Shown here: piece by piece, positions 53,854 through 61,250 of the stretch
Layout: each line of letters begins with the position of its first letter
How positions within the stretch are numbered: the stretch's first letter is position 1
Origin: Halomonas sp. JB37
GTDB taxonomy: Bacteria > Pseudomonadota > Gammaproteobacteria > Pseudomonadales > Halomonadaceae
Assembly (NCBI RefSeq): GCF_002332255.1
Contig: NZ_NRGW01000001.1
Location: forward strand, 1,054,001 to 1,118,000
Direction: 5' to 3'
DNA: 64,000 nucleotides
The notes under the pieces: model-generated
Seen by the model: the letters and a program-made list of their open reading frames with translations, nothing else
Told to the model about the DNA's origin: nothing
Database searches by the model: none
Program-made: the position numbers and the translations under genes

Positions 53854-54345
53854 ATGGCAGCTGACAGCGGTGGATTGCTGAGAAGTGGGTCGTTGAGAAG
53901 CAAGTCGTTGATAAATGAGTCGCAGGGAAGAGAGTCGTTGGGGAGCCGCTTATTCGAACGCCTTGCGGCGCCTCACCAGCCCGTGCTGCGGGACGAAGGC
54001 GACGAGCTAATGGCGGTGGTGGCGTCGGTCAAGCGCCACCTGGTTGATTTGCTCAATAGCCACCCAGGCAACAGTGCGTGCGCTCCTGAGCTGGGGCTGC
54101 TTGATTTCAACGACGCCACGATCGGCGTTTTGGATCTAGAACTCAATATTCAGCAAGCCATCCGCCAGTGTATTGAACGCTTTGAGCCGCGAGTCAAACG
54201 CGTGGACGTTGAGTCGTTGCCCAATCACGGTGACCCGCTGCAGCTACGTTTTCAGGTGCATGCAACGGTTGCGCTGGGCAGAGATAACACCCATGCCACT
54301 ATCGATTTGTTGCTCAACAACAAGCGTTATCAGTGCCTTAACTGA
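53854..54345 (+). CDS. tssE: Type VI baseplate protein TssE
   Basis: A 163-residue gp25-like baseplate protein. The core has SRLFERLAAP, VKRHLVDLLNSHPG and LDFNDATIG, then FEPRVKRVDVESL, as in gp25/TssE. Its first 30 residues are an unusual five-residue repeat (LRSGS, LRSKS, LINES, QGRES) encoded by a 15-bp tandem repeat. It lies 12 bp after tssC. Confidence 0.92.
   Translation: MAADSGGLLRSGSLRSKSLINESQGRESLGSRLFERLAAPHQPVLRDEGDELMAVVASVKRHLVDLLNSHPGNSACAPELGLLDFNDATIGVLDLELNIQQAIRQCIERFEPRVKRVDVESLPNHGDPLQLRFQVHATVALGRDNTHATIDLLLNNKRYQCLN
53881..53940 (+). repeat. 15-bp tandem repeat in the tssE start
   Basis: Four units (AGAAGTGGGTCGTTG, AGAAGCAAGTCGTTG, a diverged third, GGAAGAGAGTCGTTG) encode the Ser-rich N-terminal extension of TssE. 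Confidence 0.82.
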
Positions 54346-54363
54346 TAGACCCAAGAGGCACGC

Positions 54364-56127
54364 ATGCTTAACCGCTACTATCGAGATGAACTCAACTTCT
54401 TGAAGCGCCAGGGGCGGGAGTTTGCAGATGCAAACCCCGGCCTGAGCCGCTTTCTTTCTGAGCGTAGCACGGACCCTGACGTAGAGCGTTTGTTAGAGGG
54501 GTTCGCTTTCCTCACGGGGCGAATGCGCGAGAAGGTGGATGATGAGTTCCCGGAACTCACTCACTCCTTAATAAGCATGCTGTGGCCGAACTACCTTCGT
54601 CCCGTACCCAGCATGACCGTGGTGCAGTTCACGCCGACGTGGCACGCGCTAAGCCAGCAGCAGCAAGTGCCGCGCGGCACTGAACTTGCTAGCGAGCCGG
54701 TAGACGGTACGGCGTGTCAGTTTCGTACCTGCCATGACGTGGTGCTTTATCCGTTAGCGCATGCCGGTGTAGATGCTCGCCATACGCGCGAGTCGTCTAT
54801 CGTTGAGCTGACCATGGACGTACGCAGCGATCAGCCGATGAATGCCATGGGAATTAACGCTCTGCGCCTGCATTTGGGCGGCGATGGCTATACCGCTCGT
54901 ACGCTGTACCTATGGATGAGCCATTACCTGGCCCGCCTTGAGCTAGAGATCGACGGTAAGGTACAGACATTACCCGCTAGCGCTTTAAAAGCCGTTGGGT
55001 TTGAGCGCGATCAGGCACTGCTGCCGTACCCGCAGAACGTTCATCAAGGTTACCGCATACTGCAGGAGTACCTCTGCTTTCCTGAGGCGTTCCATTTTTT
55101 CGATGTGCTGAATTTAAACCAGTATTTGCCTGTGGAAACGGCGCGCAGCGTGACGTTGCGCTGTGTGTTTTCACGGATATTGCCGACCGATGCGCGGGTG
55201 CAAGATGAGCACTTGGCGCTGTACTGCACGCCGGCGATCAATCTCTTTGAGCATGATGCTGAGCCCATCGATTTAAGCGGTGAACGCAGCGAATACCGTA
55301 TTCGACCTAGCAGCCGATCGCCTTCTCACTACGAGGTATTCAGCGTTGATCAGGTGCAGGGCGGGTTGGCGGGCGAGCATGCGGATGCCCAGGGAAATCC
55401 AAGAAACTACGTCCCGTTTGAAAGCTTTCAACACCAAATAGAGCAAGACCGGGGGCGTGAAGCGCTGTATTACCGCGTTCGCGTGCGCGACAGCCTGCGC
55501 AGCGATGGCTTTGATCATGACATTGCGTTTGTGCGCGGTGATGAGCGGGCCCGCGTGGGGCGTCGCGAAACGATTTCTTTACAGTTGACCTGCAGTAACC
55601 GTGAGCTGCCCGAGCAGCTGACTATTGGCGACCTGTGCGTGCCGACCGAAGAGAGCCCTGCTTACGCTGCGTTTCGCAATATCACCCGGCCAACGCCGGT
55701 GCTGCGCCCTGCGCTTGACGATGGGCTGCTGTGGATACTGATTTCCAACCTGTCGCTTAACTATCTCTCGCTGCTTGAGCGTGATGCGTTGTGCTCGGTA
55801 CTACGGGCGTATGACTTTCGTGCGCTGGTGGACCGCCAGGCTGAGCGGGTGGCGCAAAAACGCTTAGCCGGGATTATCGATATCGACACCCAGTCGGTTG
55901 ACCGGCTGCGTAAAGGGCTGCCCGTGCGTGGCTTGCGTTCGGTGATGACGCTTGATCAGGAGGCCTTTGGTGACGAAGGCGGCCTCTATTTGTTTGGTAG
56001 CGTGCTGGCGCGCTTCTTTTCGCTTTACGCAAGCATCAACTCTTTTCACGAGTTGCATGTCATTAATCGCCATAACCAAGAGCGCTACACATGGACCTTA
56101 CAGGCGGGGCAGCAGCCCCTAATGTAG
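54364..56127 (+). CDS. tssF: Type VI baseplate protein TssF
   Basis: A 587-residue protein of the VasA/ImpG family, typical length. It begins MLNRYYRDELNFLKRQGREF, the family signature, and shows DPDVERLLEGFAFLTGR and ELTHSLISMLWPNYLRPVPS. With TssE, TssG and TssK it forms the baseplate wedge. Its end overlaps tssG by 37 bp in another frame, so the two are translationally coupled. Confidence 0.95.
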   Translation: MLNRYYRDELNFLKRQGREFADANPGLSRFLSERSTDPDVERLLEGFAFLTGRMREKVDDEFPELTHSLISMLWPNYLRPVPSMTVVQFTPTWHALSQQQQVPRGTELASEPVDGTACQFRTCHDVVLYPLAHAGVDARHTRESSIVELTMDVRSDQPMNAMGINALRLHLGGDGYTARTLYLWMSHYLARLELEIDGKVQTLPASALKAVGFERDQALLPYPQNVHQGYRILQEYLCFPEAFHFFDVLNLNQYLPVETARSVTLRCVFSRILPTDARVQDEHLALYCTPAINLFEHDAEPIDLSGERSEYRIRPSSRSPSHYEVFSVDQVQGGLAGEHADAQGNPRNYVPFESFQHQIEQDRGREALYYRVRVRDSLRSDGFDHDIAFVRGDERARVGRRETISLQLTCSNRELPEQLTIGDLCVPTEESPAYAAFRNITRPTPVLRPALDDGLLWILISNLSLNYLSLLERDALCSVLRAYDFRALVDRQAERVAQKRLAGIIDIDTQSVDRLRKGLPVRGLRSVMTLDQEAFGDEGGLYLFGSVLARFFSLYASINSFHELHVINRHNQERYTWTLQAGQQPLM

Positions 56128-57113
56128 CGCTTGCCCCCGTGATTCAGGGGGCGCGACGCTACGAGTTTTATCAACTCGTCGAGCTTCTGCACCGGCATCA
56201 TGGCGATGACTTAGAGCAGCGGTATAGCGGTAGCGTGCCCTCTTTTCAACGAGTGCGCTACAGCGCATCGGCGTCGCTAGGCTTTCCCAGCAGTGACGTG
56301 CTCGCCCTGCGAGAAAGCCAGGCAGGCCAGTATGAGATGGAAGTCAGTTTTCTCGGGTTGCAGGGTTCGCAGTCCCCGCTACCCGGTTACTACTTGGAAA
56401 CGTTGGCGCATAGCGCCGCCCACCAGGAAGGTGCCGCAGGCGATTTTCTAGACTTCTTCAACCATCGGCTGCTGACGCTCGCCCACCGTAATTGGCGTAA
56501 ATATCGCCATTACGTGCGCTATCAAGATGACGCTGCCGATGGTTTTTCCGCCGCCATTTTTGCGTTGGTTGGGCTTGCCGACAGCGACCTGCGCGGCGAA
56601 ACGCCAATCAACTGGAGCAAAATGCTCGCCTACGCAGGCCTGTTAGCGGGGCGCTCGCGCTCGCCGGATGTGGTGTGCGGCATTGTGGGCCACTGCTTTG
56701 ATTTAGCCAGTGTCGAGATAGACGAGTGGGTGATGCGCTGGGTAGAAATTCCAGCGGACCAGCGAAGCCGCACCGGCATGGCAGGAATGACCCTAGGAGA
56801 AGATATGGTCACCGGGGAGCGTGTCGCCGATGTTAAAGGCAAGTTTGCACTTTGTTTGCGCGGGCTGAGCTTAGCGCGTTTCAGAGATTTTCTGCCCGAC
56901 GGTGAAGAACACAAACCGCTACGAACCCTAGTGAGCTTTGTACTGCGCGAGCCGCTGGCCTACGACCTTGAACTTGAATTATTGGAGAGTGAGGTCAAGC
57001 CGATGCGTTTAGGCGACACCGGCTCATGCCAGCTTGGGTGGACCACGTTTGTTGACCCAGAAAGCGACGACAGCACAGCGCGCCGCTGTGTACGCATTCA
57101 GATGACGAGTTAA
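56091..57113 (+). CDS. tssG: Type VI baseplate protein TssG
   Basis: A 340-residue ImpH/VasB family protein, with YEFYQLVELLHRHHGDD, FLGLQGSQSPLPGYYLET and LDFFNHRLLTLAHRNWRKYR, all typical. It pairs with TssF in the baseplate. It starts within tssF and ends 3 bp before the FHA gene. Confidence 0.94.
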   Translation: MDLTGGAAAPNVALAPVIQGARRYEFYQLVELLHRHHGDDLEQRYSGSVPSFQRVRYSASASLGFPSSDVLALRESQAGQYEMEVSFLGLQGSQSPLPGYYLETLAHSAAHQEGAAGDFLDFFNHRLLTLAHRNWRKYRHYVRYQDDAADGFSAAIFALVGLADSDLRGETPINWSKMLAYAGLLAGRSRSPDVVCGIVGHCFDLASVEIDEWVMRWVEIPADQRSRTGMAGMTLGEDMVTGERVADVKGKFALCLRGLSLARFRDFLPDGEEHKPLRTLVSFVLREPLAYDLELELLESEVKPMRLGDTGSCQLGWTTFVDPESDDSTARRCVRIQMTS

Positions 57114-57116
57114 GCC

Positions 57117-58511
57117 ATGCACGCTAATCAGCTTGAAGCCATAACGTTAGTGGTAACTAACAGCGAGCAGCTTGAAGGCCGCTCAGTCAGCAGCTTTGTT
57201 TTTAAACAGGACGGCGGCACGCTGGGTAGCAGCCCTCATGACGACTGGCTGCTCCAGGATCACGGTGGGCAAATTAGGCCCAGCCATGCCGAAATCATCA
57301 AGATTGACGGCAAGTATTGCTTGGTCGATCTCAGCGGCCACACCTATATCAACCGCACCACGCTGCCGGTGGGGCGCAACCGAAAAGTGGCGTTGCGCGA
57401 TGGCGATGAATTGCTCGTCGGTGAGTACTGCTTAAAGGTGCACCTAGGCGATCGGCACGCTTGGCAGCCCGGTGTCCATTCGCTTTCTCGGCTCATCGAC
57501 GAAGAGCATGACGACGTGACGGCTGATGCCACGCTATGGCCAGCGGGCGCCGGCGAAACGTTTAGCCATGAGGCTGAAAAGGGTGACCCCATCGAGGCGT
57601 TGGGTGGTGCCCTGCCAGGCTCTATTCAGCATGACCCGATGGTGGCCTTAGACCGTGATGACGCCGCTTCAGACGTCATTGAGCCGTTGGAGAGTGTGGC
57701 GTTTTCACAGCGTCAGACCTATCAAGGATCAGGCTATCAAGGTTCGGGCTATCAAGAGCCGTCTTATCAAGAACAGGCATTTAATAAACCGTCTTTTACC
57801 ACGACTAGCACAACGACGCAGAGGAGCAGTGGCATGGATGAGCGGCAGCTAAACGACTTAGAGCGCTCGGTTGGTGAGCAATTGGAAGATCGCTGGCAAG
57901 CACCCACAACACAGGCGCTTGGCCATGTTGGCGCAGATCCGCTGCTTAAAGGCTTAGGTTTGGATCTAAGTTTTCGTGACAGCGAAGAACAGCAGGCGTT
58001 TCTAGAAGAAGCAGGCCAAACGCTGCGAGCCACTATCGATGGCCTGCGGATACTGCAGCAGGCCCAGGATAATAGTAAATATCCGCTGCGCGACCGTCGT
58101 TTACAGCCGATTGAAGATAATCCTCTGCGGCTGGGGCAGTCCTACGAAGAGACCGCTGAAACCCTGTTTTCGGCCCAGCGTAGCCCTGTGCATCTGTCCG
58201 CCCCTGAGGCCGTCGCCGAGTGCTTGCGCCATCAAGGCCAGCATCAAGCCGCTGTGGAGGAGGCCATTGGGCATGCGCTCGGCACTATTCTTGATGCGTT
58301 TTCACCTGAAGCGCTGCTAAAGCGTTTTCATGCCTACCGCGGTGCGGGAAATCGTATTGAAGACGAAGGCGGCTGGGCGTGGGAGATGTATCACCACTAT
58401 TACCGCGAGCTCAACTCAGGGCGCCAGCAAGGTTTTCAAAAGCTGTTTTGGGAAGTTTTTGAGCAGGCGTATGACCAGTCGGTGCGTCGCCAGCAGCGGG
58501 AGGAGGCATGA
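57117..58511 (+). CDS. Type VI FHA-domain protein (TagH/ImpI-like)
   Basis: A 464-residue protein with an N-terminal FHA domain (about residues 20-110, with LGSSPHDDWLL, RPSHAEI and HTYINRTTLP for phosphothreonine binding) and a C-terminal type VI FHA-associated domain (DAFSPEALLKRFHAY and following). The linker has a five-residue repeat (YQGSG, YQGSG, YQEPS, YQEQA). Such proteins link type VI assembly to threonine phosphorylation by PpkA/PppA, which are not in this window. It overlaps tssJ by 4 bp. Confidence 0.9.
   Translation: MHANQLEAITLVVTNSEQLEGRSVSSFVFKQDGGTLGSSPHDDWLLQDHGGQIRPSHAEIIKIDGKYCLVDLSGHTYINRTTLPVGRNRKVALRDGDELLVGEYCLKVHLGDRHAWQPGVHSLSRLIDEEHDDVTADATLWPAGAGETFSHEAEKGDPIEALGGALPGSIQHDPMVALDRDDAASDVIEPLESVAFSQRQTYQGSGYQGSGYQEPSYQEQAFNKPSFTTTSTTTQRSSGMDERQLNDLERSVGEQLEDRWQAPTTQALGHVGADPLLKGLGLDLSFRDSEEQQAFLEEAGQTLRATIDGLRILQQAQDNSKYPLRDRRLQPIEDNPLRLGQSYEETAETLFSAQRSPVHLSAPEAVAECLRHQGQHQAAVEEAIGHALGTILDAFSPEALLKRFHAYRGAGNRIEDEGGWAWEMYHHYYRELNSGRQQGFQKLFWEVFEQAYDQSVRRQQREEA
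57720..57779 (+). repeat. 15-bp tandem repeat in the FHA protein linker
   Basis: Four units beginning TATCAAGG or TATCAAGA encode YQGSG, YQGSG, YQEPS and YQEQA between the FHA domain and the C-terminal domain. Confidence 0.85.
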
Positions 58512-59062
58512 TCGCCTCAAGCATGAGCATGTCGAAGATGCTGCGGCTTGTTTGGTTGGCCGGCCTCATGCTGCTGTTGGCCGGCTGTGCTTCAACCCGT
58601 GAGGCGGGTGTGAAAACGTGGCAGGTTATGCGTGATCCTTCAATCCCCGTTGGCTATCCCGAAGATCGGCCCACCACGGTCGATCTGAGCATGATTGCCG
58701 AGCCGAACGTCAATCCCAATGTGGAAGGTGAAGGAACGCCGCTGCGCTTTCAGGTGCTGCAGCTAAAAGACGATTCCATGCTAATGGCTGCCGACTTGGG
58801 TCAGTTAAGCCGTGACTTAGAGGAAGCGCTAGGCACGAATTACCTGACCCATGACGACTTCACTTTACTGCCCGGGCAGTGGAAGTTTTACGAACCGTTT
58901 GAAGTCGATGAAGACACGCGTTACATCGGGCTGATTGCGTTTTATGCAACGCCCAACGAAGCCGAGTGGAAAAAGGTCGTTAAGGTAAAGGCTAGTGGCG
59001 AGCATTACCACCTGCTGGTTCACCTCCGTGCCAATGAAGTCGAGCTAAGGAAGGAGGAATAA
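58508..59062 (+). CDS. tssJ: Type VI outer-membrane lipoprotein TssJ
   Basis: A 184-residue lipoprotein with lipobox LLLAGC (Cys27) after a hydrophobic signal segment. The C-terminal part has FYEPFEVDEDTRYIGLIAFY, typical of TssJ. It anchors the TssLM membrane complex at the outer membrane. Overlaps of 4 bp with the gene before and 1 bp with tssK indicate one operon. Confidence 0.93.
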   Translation: MIASSMSMSKMLRLVWLAGLMLLLAGCASTREAGVKTWQVMRDPSIPVGYPEDRPTTVDLSMIAEPNVNPNVEGEGTPLRFQVLQLKDDSMLMAADLGQLSRDLEEALGTNYLTHDDFTLLPGQWKFYEPFEVDEDTRYIGLIAFYATPNEAEWKKVVKVKASGEHYHLLVHLRANEVELRKEE

Positions 59063-60396
59063 TGGCCAGCCGAAATCGTGTGGTGTGGAGCGAAGGCTTA
59101 TTCATCAAGCCCCAGCATTTCCAGCAGCAGCAGCGCAGCCTAGAAGGCTTAATCGATACGCGTCTAAAAGGGGTTAGCCACTATTTATATGGCTTCCTAT
59201 CGCTGGAACTGAACAGCGAGTTTTTAAGCTTTGGGCGGATAGCGATCAGTCGCGCTAGTGGCGTTATGCCTGATGGCGTTGCTTTTCATCTGCCCGCTGA
59301 TGATATGGAGCCTAGCCCGCTAGAAATCAGCGATGCGAGCATTACCAACCAAGTGGTCTATTTAGGTCTGCCGCTGGCAACCGATGGCGTGGGCGAAGTG
59401 CGCTGGCCGGGCGATGATTTGCCGGCCCGCTATCGTCTCTTGTCACGCAGCGTGCGCGACCTACATTCCCGCGATGGCGACTCGGCAGATCTAGACGTTG
59501 CACGCGTCTCCCCTCGGCTGCTTTTAGAACGCGATGATCGCAGCGGCTACGCCTGTTTGGCGGTTGCGCGTATTGTTGAGCGTCGCCCGGATGGCAGCCT
59601 CGTGTTGGATGAGCAGTTCCTGCCCACGCTGCTTAACGTGCAGGCGGCTTCTGGGCTTCAGCGTTTCGTGGGTGAAATGGCCGGGCTAATGCGCGAACGG
59701 GCGCGCAATATTGCCCAGCGCCTCTCGACACCCCACCAGGCCGGCGTGGCCGATGTGACCGACTTCATGCTGCTTCAACTGCTTAACCGTGCTCAGCCGC
59801 GTTTTCAGCATCTGGCACGGCTAGGGCAGCTCCATCCTGAGCGGCTTTACGACACCATGCACGAAGTGGCCTGTGAGCTAGTGACCTTTACCGATGAGTC
59901 GCGGCTGCCGCCAGAGTGCCCCGCCTATGACCACGATCACCCTGATCGCGCGTTCCGGCCGCTGATGAAGATGATGCGCCAGGCGCTTTCAACCGTGCTT
60001 GAGCCACGTGCGGTGGCGATTCAGCTACAAACGCGCCGTTTTGGCTTGCTGGTGGCGCCGCTTTCCGATGTCAGCCTGATCGAGTCGGCGGAGTTTATTC
60101 TGGCGGTGCGGGCAGATATGCCCAACGAGCGGCTGCGTAAGCTTTTCTTACAGCAAACCAAAGTGGCCAGCGTCGAGCGTATTCGCGACCTTATCAGTCT
60201 TCAGCTGCCTGGTGTGCCGCTTGAACCGTTGCCGGTTGCTCCTCGCGAGCTGCCTTATCACGCCGGTTATAGCTACTTCCAATTGGACCGTCAGAGCGAA
60301 GCCTGGGGAATGCTCAACGGTGCCAGCGGGTTTGCCTTCCACGTCGCAGGGGAGTTCCCCGGCCTGGAAATGCAGTTCTGGGCCATCAGGAGTTAA
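59062..60396 (+). CDS. tssK: Type VI baseplate adaptor TssK
   Basis: A 444-residue ImpJ/VasE protein. It starts VVWSEGLFIKPQHFQQQQR, the family hallmark, and has ARISPRLLL-like and VPLEPLPVAPRELPYHAGYS stretches. TssK connects the baseplate to the TssL/TssM membrane complex. Usual length. AGGAGG precedes the ATG. Confidence 0.95.
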   Translation: MASRNRVVWSEGLFIKPQHFQQQQRSLEGLIDTRLKGVSHYLYGFLSLELNSEFLSFGRIAISRASGVMPDGVAFHLPADDMEPSPLEISDASITNQVVYLGLPLATDGVGEVRWPGDDLPARYRLLSRSVRDLHSRDGDSADLDVARVSPRLLLERDDRSGYACLAVARIVERRPDGSLVLDEQFLPTLLNVQAASGLQRFVGEMAGLMRERARNIAQRLSTPHQAGVADVTDFMLLQLLNRAQPRFQHLARLGQLHPERLYDTMHEVACELVTFTDESRLPPECPAYDHDHPDRAFRPLMKMMRQALSTVLEPRAVAIQLQTRRFGLLVAPLSDVSLIESAEFILAVRADMPNERLRKLFLQQTKVASVERIRDLISLQLPGVPLEPLPVAPRELPYHAGYSYFQLDRQSEAWGMLNGASGFAFHVAGEFPGLEMQFWAIRS

Positions 60397-60399
60397 GCC

Positions 60400-61242
60400 A
60401 TGCAACATCTCACGACCGACGAGCGCAATTTGGCGCGCCCACGCGCTGAGCGCAGCAAAGCACGCCATGAAGACCTGATCAATGAGCGTGGCCTAGAGCA
60501 TTTAATACACAGCCACGCCGAGCAGCTGGATGCCGATGAGGACTACTGGTTTCGCCTGCGCGGCCACAATTTAAATCCGCTGGTAGACGCCGCGAGCAGC
60601 CTGCTGGGCATGGTGGTACGTGTGCGCCAGCTCGATAGCGCAGGCGATGTTGAGCGGCTTTATCGCCAGGTCGTCGACGAAATTGCCGCGATTGAAATCG
60701 AGCTGACCGAACAAGGCTACGACCGGGCAACGCTGCTCGCTTACCGCTACGTGCTGTGCTCCTTCATCGATGAAGCGGTGATGGGAATGCCCTGGGGGCG
60801 GCAAAGTAAGTGGGCGGAACACTCCTTGCTAACGCGCTTTCATAACGAAACCTGGGGTGGCGAAAAAGTCTTTTCTATCCTGGCGCGATTGCAGCAAGAG
60901 CCCAAGCGTTACCGCGACATGCTGGCGTTTATTTACCTATGCCTATGCCTGGGTTTTGAAGGTCGCTATCGAGTGATGACCCACGGCCGTGATGAGTACG
61001 AACAAATCGTTCGTGCGCTAGGTGAGCAGCTTTCTACTCTGGATCAGCCCTCTGAAGAGGCGCTTACGCAGCCATTGCGTAACGTTGTTAACGCTCGCCA
61101 AGGGCGGCGAACGGGCTTTCCTATCTGGGGCATCTTTGGGCTATTTGGGCTTGCCATGGTGGCGGTGTATATGGGCCTGTCATGGTCACTTGACCAGCAG
61201 GCTGAGCAGATCACCTTGCTTCTTAACCAAATCTATCGTTAG
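60400..61242 (+). CDS. tssL: Type VI membrane protein TssL (DotU family)
   Basis: A 280-residue inner-membrane protein with the DotU/IcmH domain (NPLVDAASSLLGMVVRVRQL, YVLCSFIDEAVMGMPWG, FHNETWGGEKVFSIL, CLGFEGRYRV) and a single C-terminal membrane span (PIWGIFGLFGLAMVAVYMG). There is no OmpA-like peptidoglycan domain, so anchoring must come from another protein. It partners TssM, which should lie beyond the window. Confidence 0.94.
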   Translation: MQHLTTDERNLARPRAERSKARHEDLINERGLEHLIHSHAEQLDADEDYWFRLRGHNLNPLVDAASSLLGMVVRVRQLDSAGDVERLYRQVVDEIAAIEIELTEQGYDRATLLAYRYVLCSFIDEAVMGMPWGRQSKWAEHSLLTRFHNETWGGEKVFSILARLQQEPKRYRDMLAFIYLCLCLGFEGRYRVMTHGRDEYEQIVRALGEQLSTLDQPSEEALTQPLRNVVNARQGRRTGFPIWGIFGLFGLAMVAVYMGLSWSLDQQAEQITLLLNQIYR

Positions 61243-61250
61243 GAGATACC

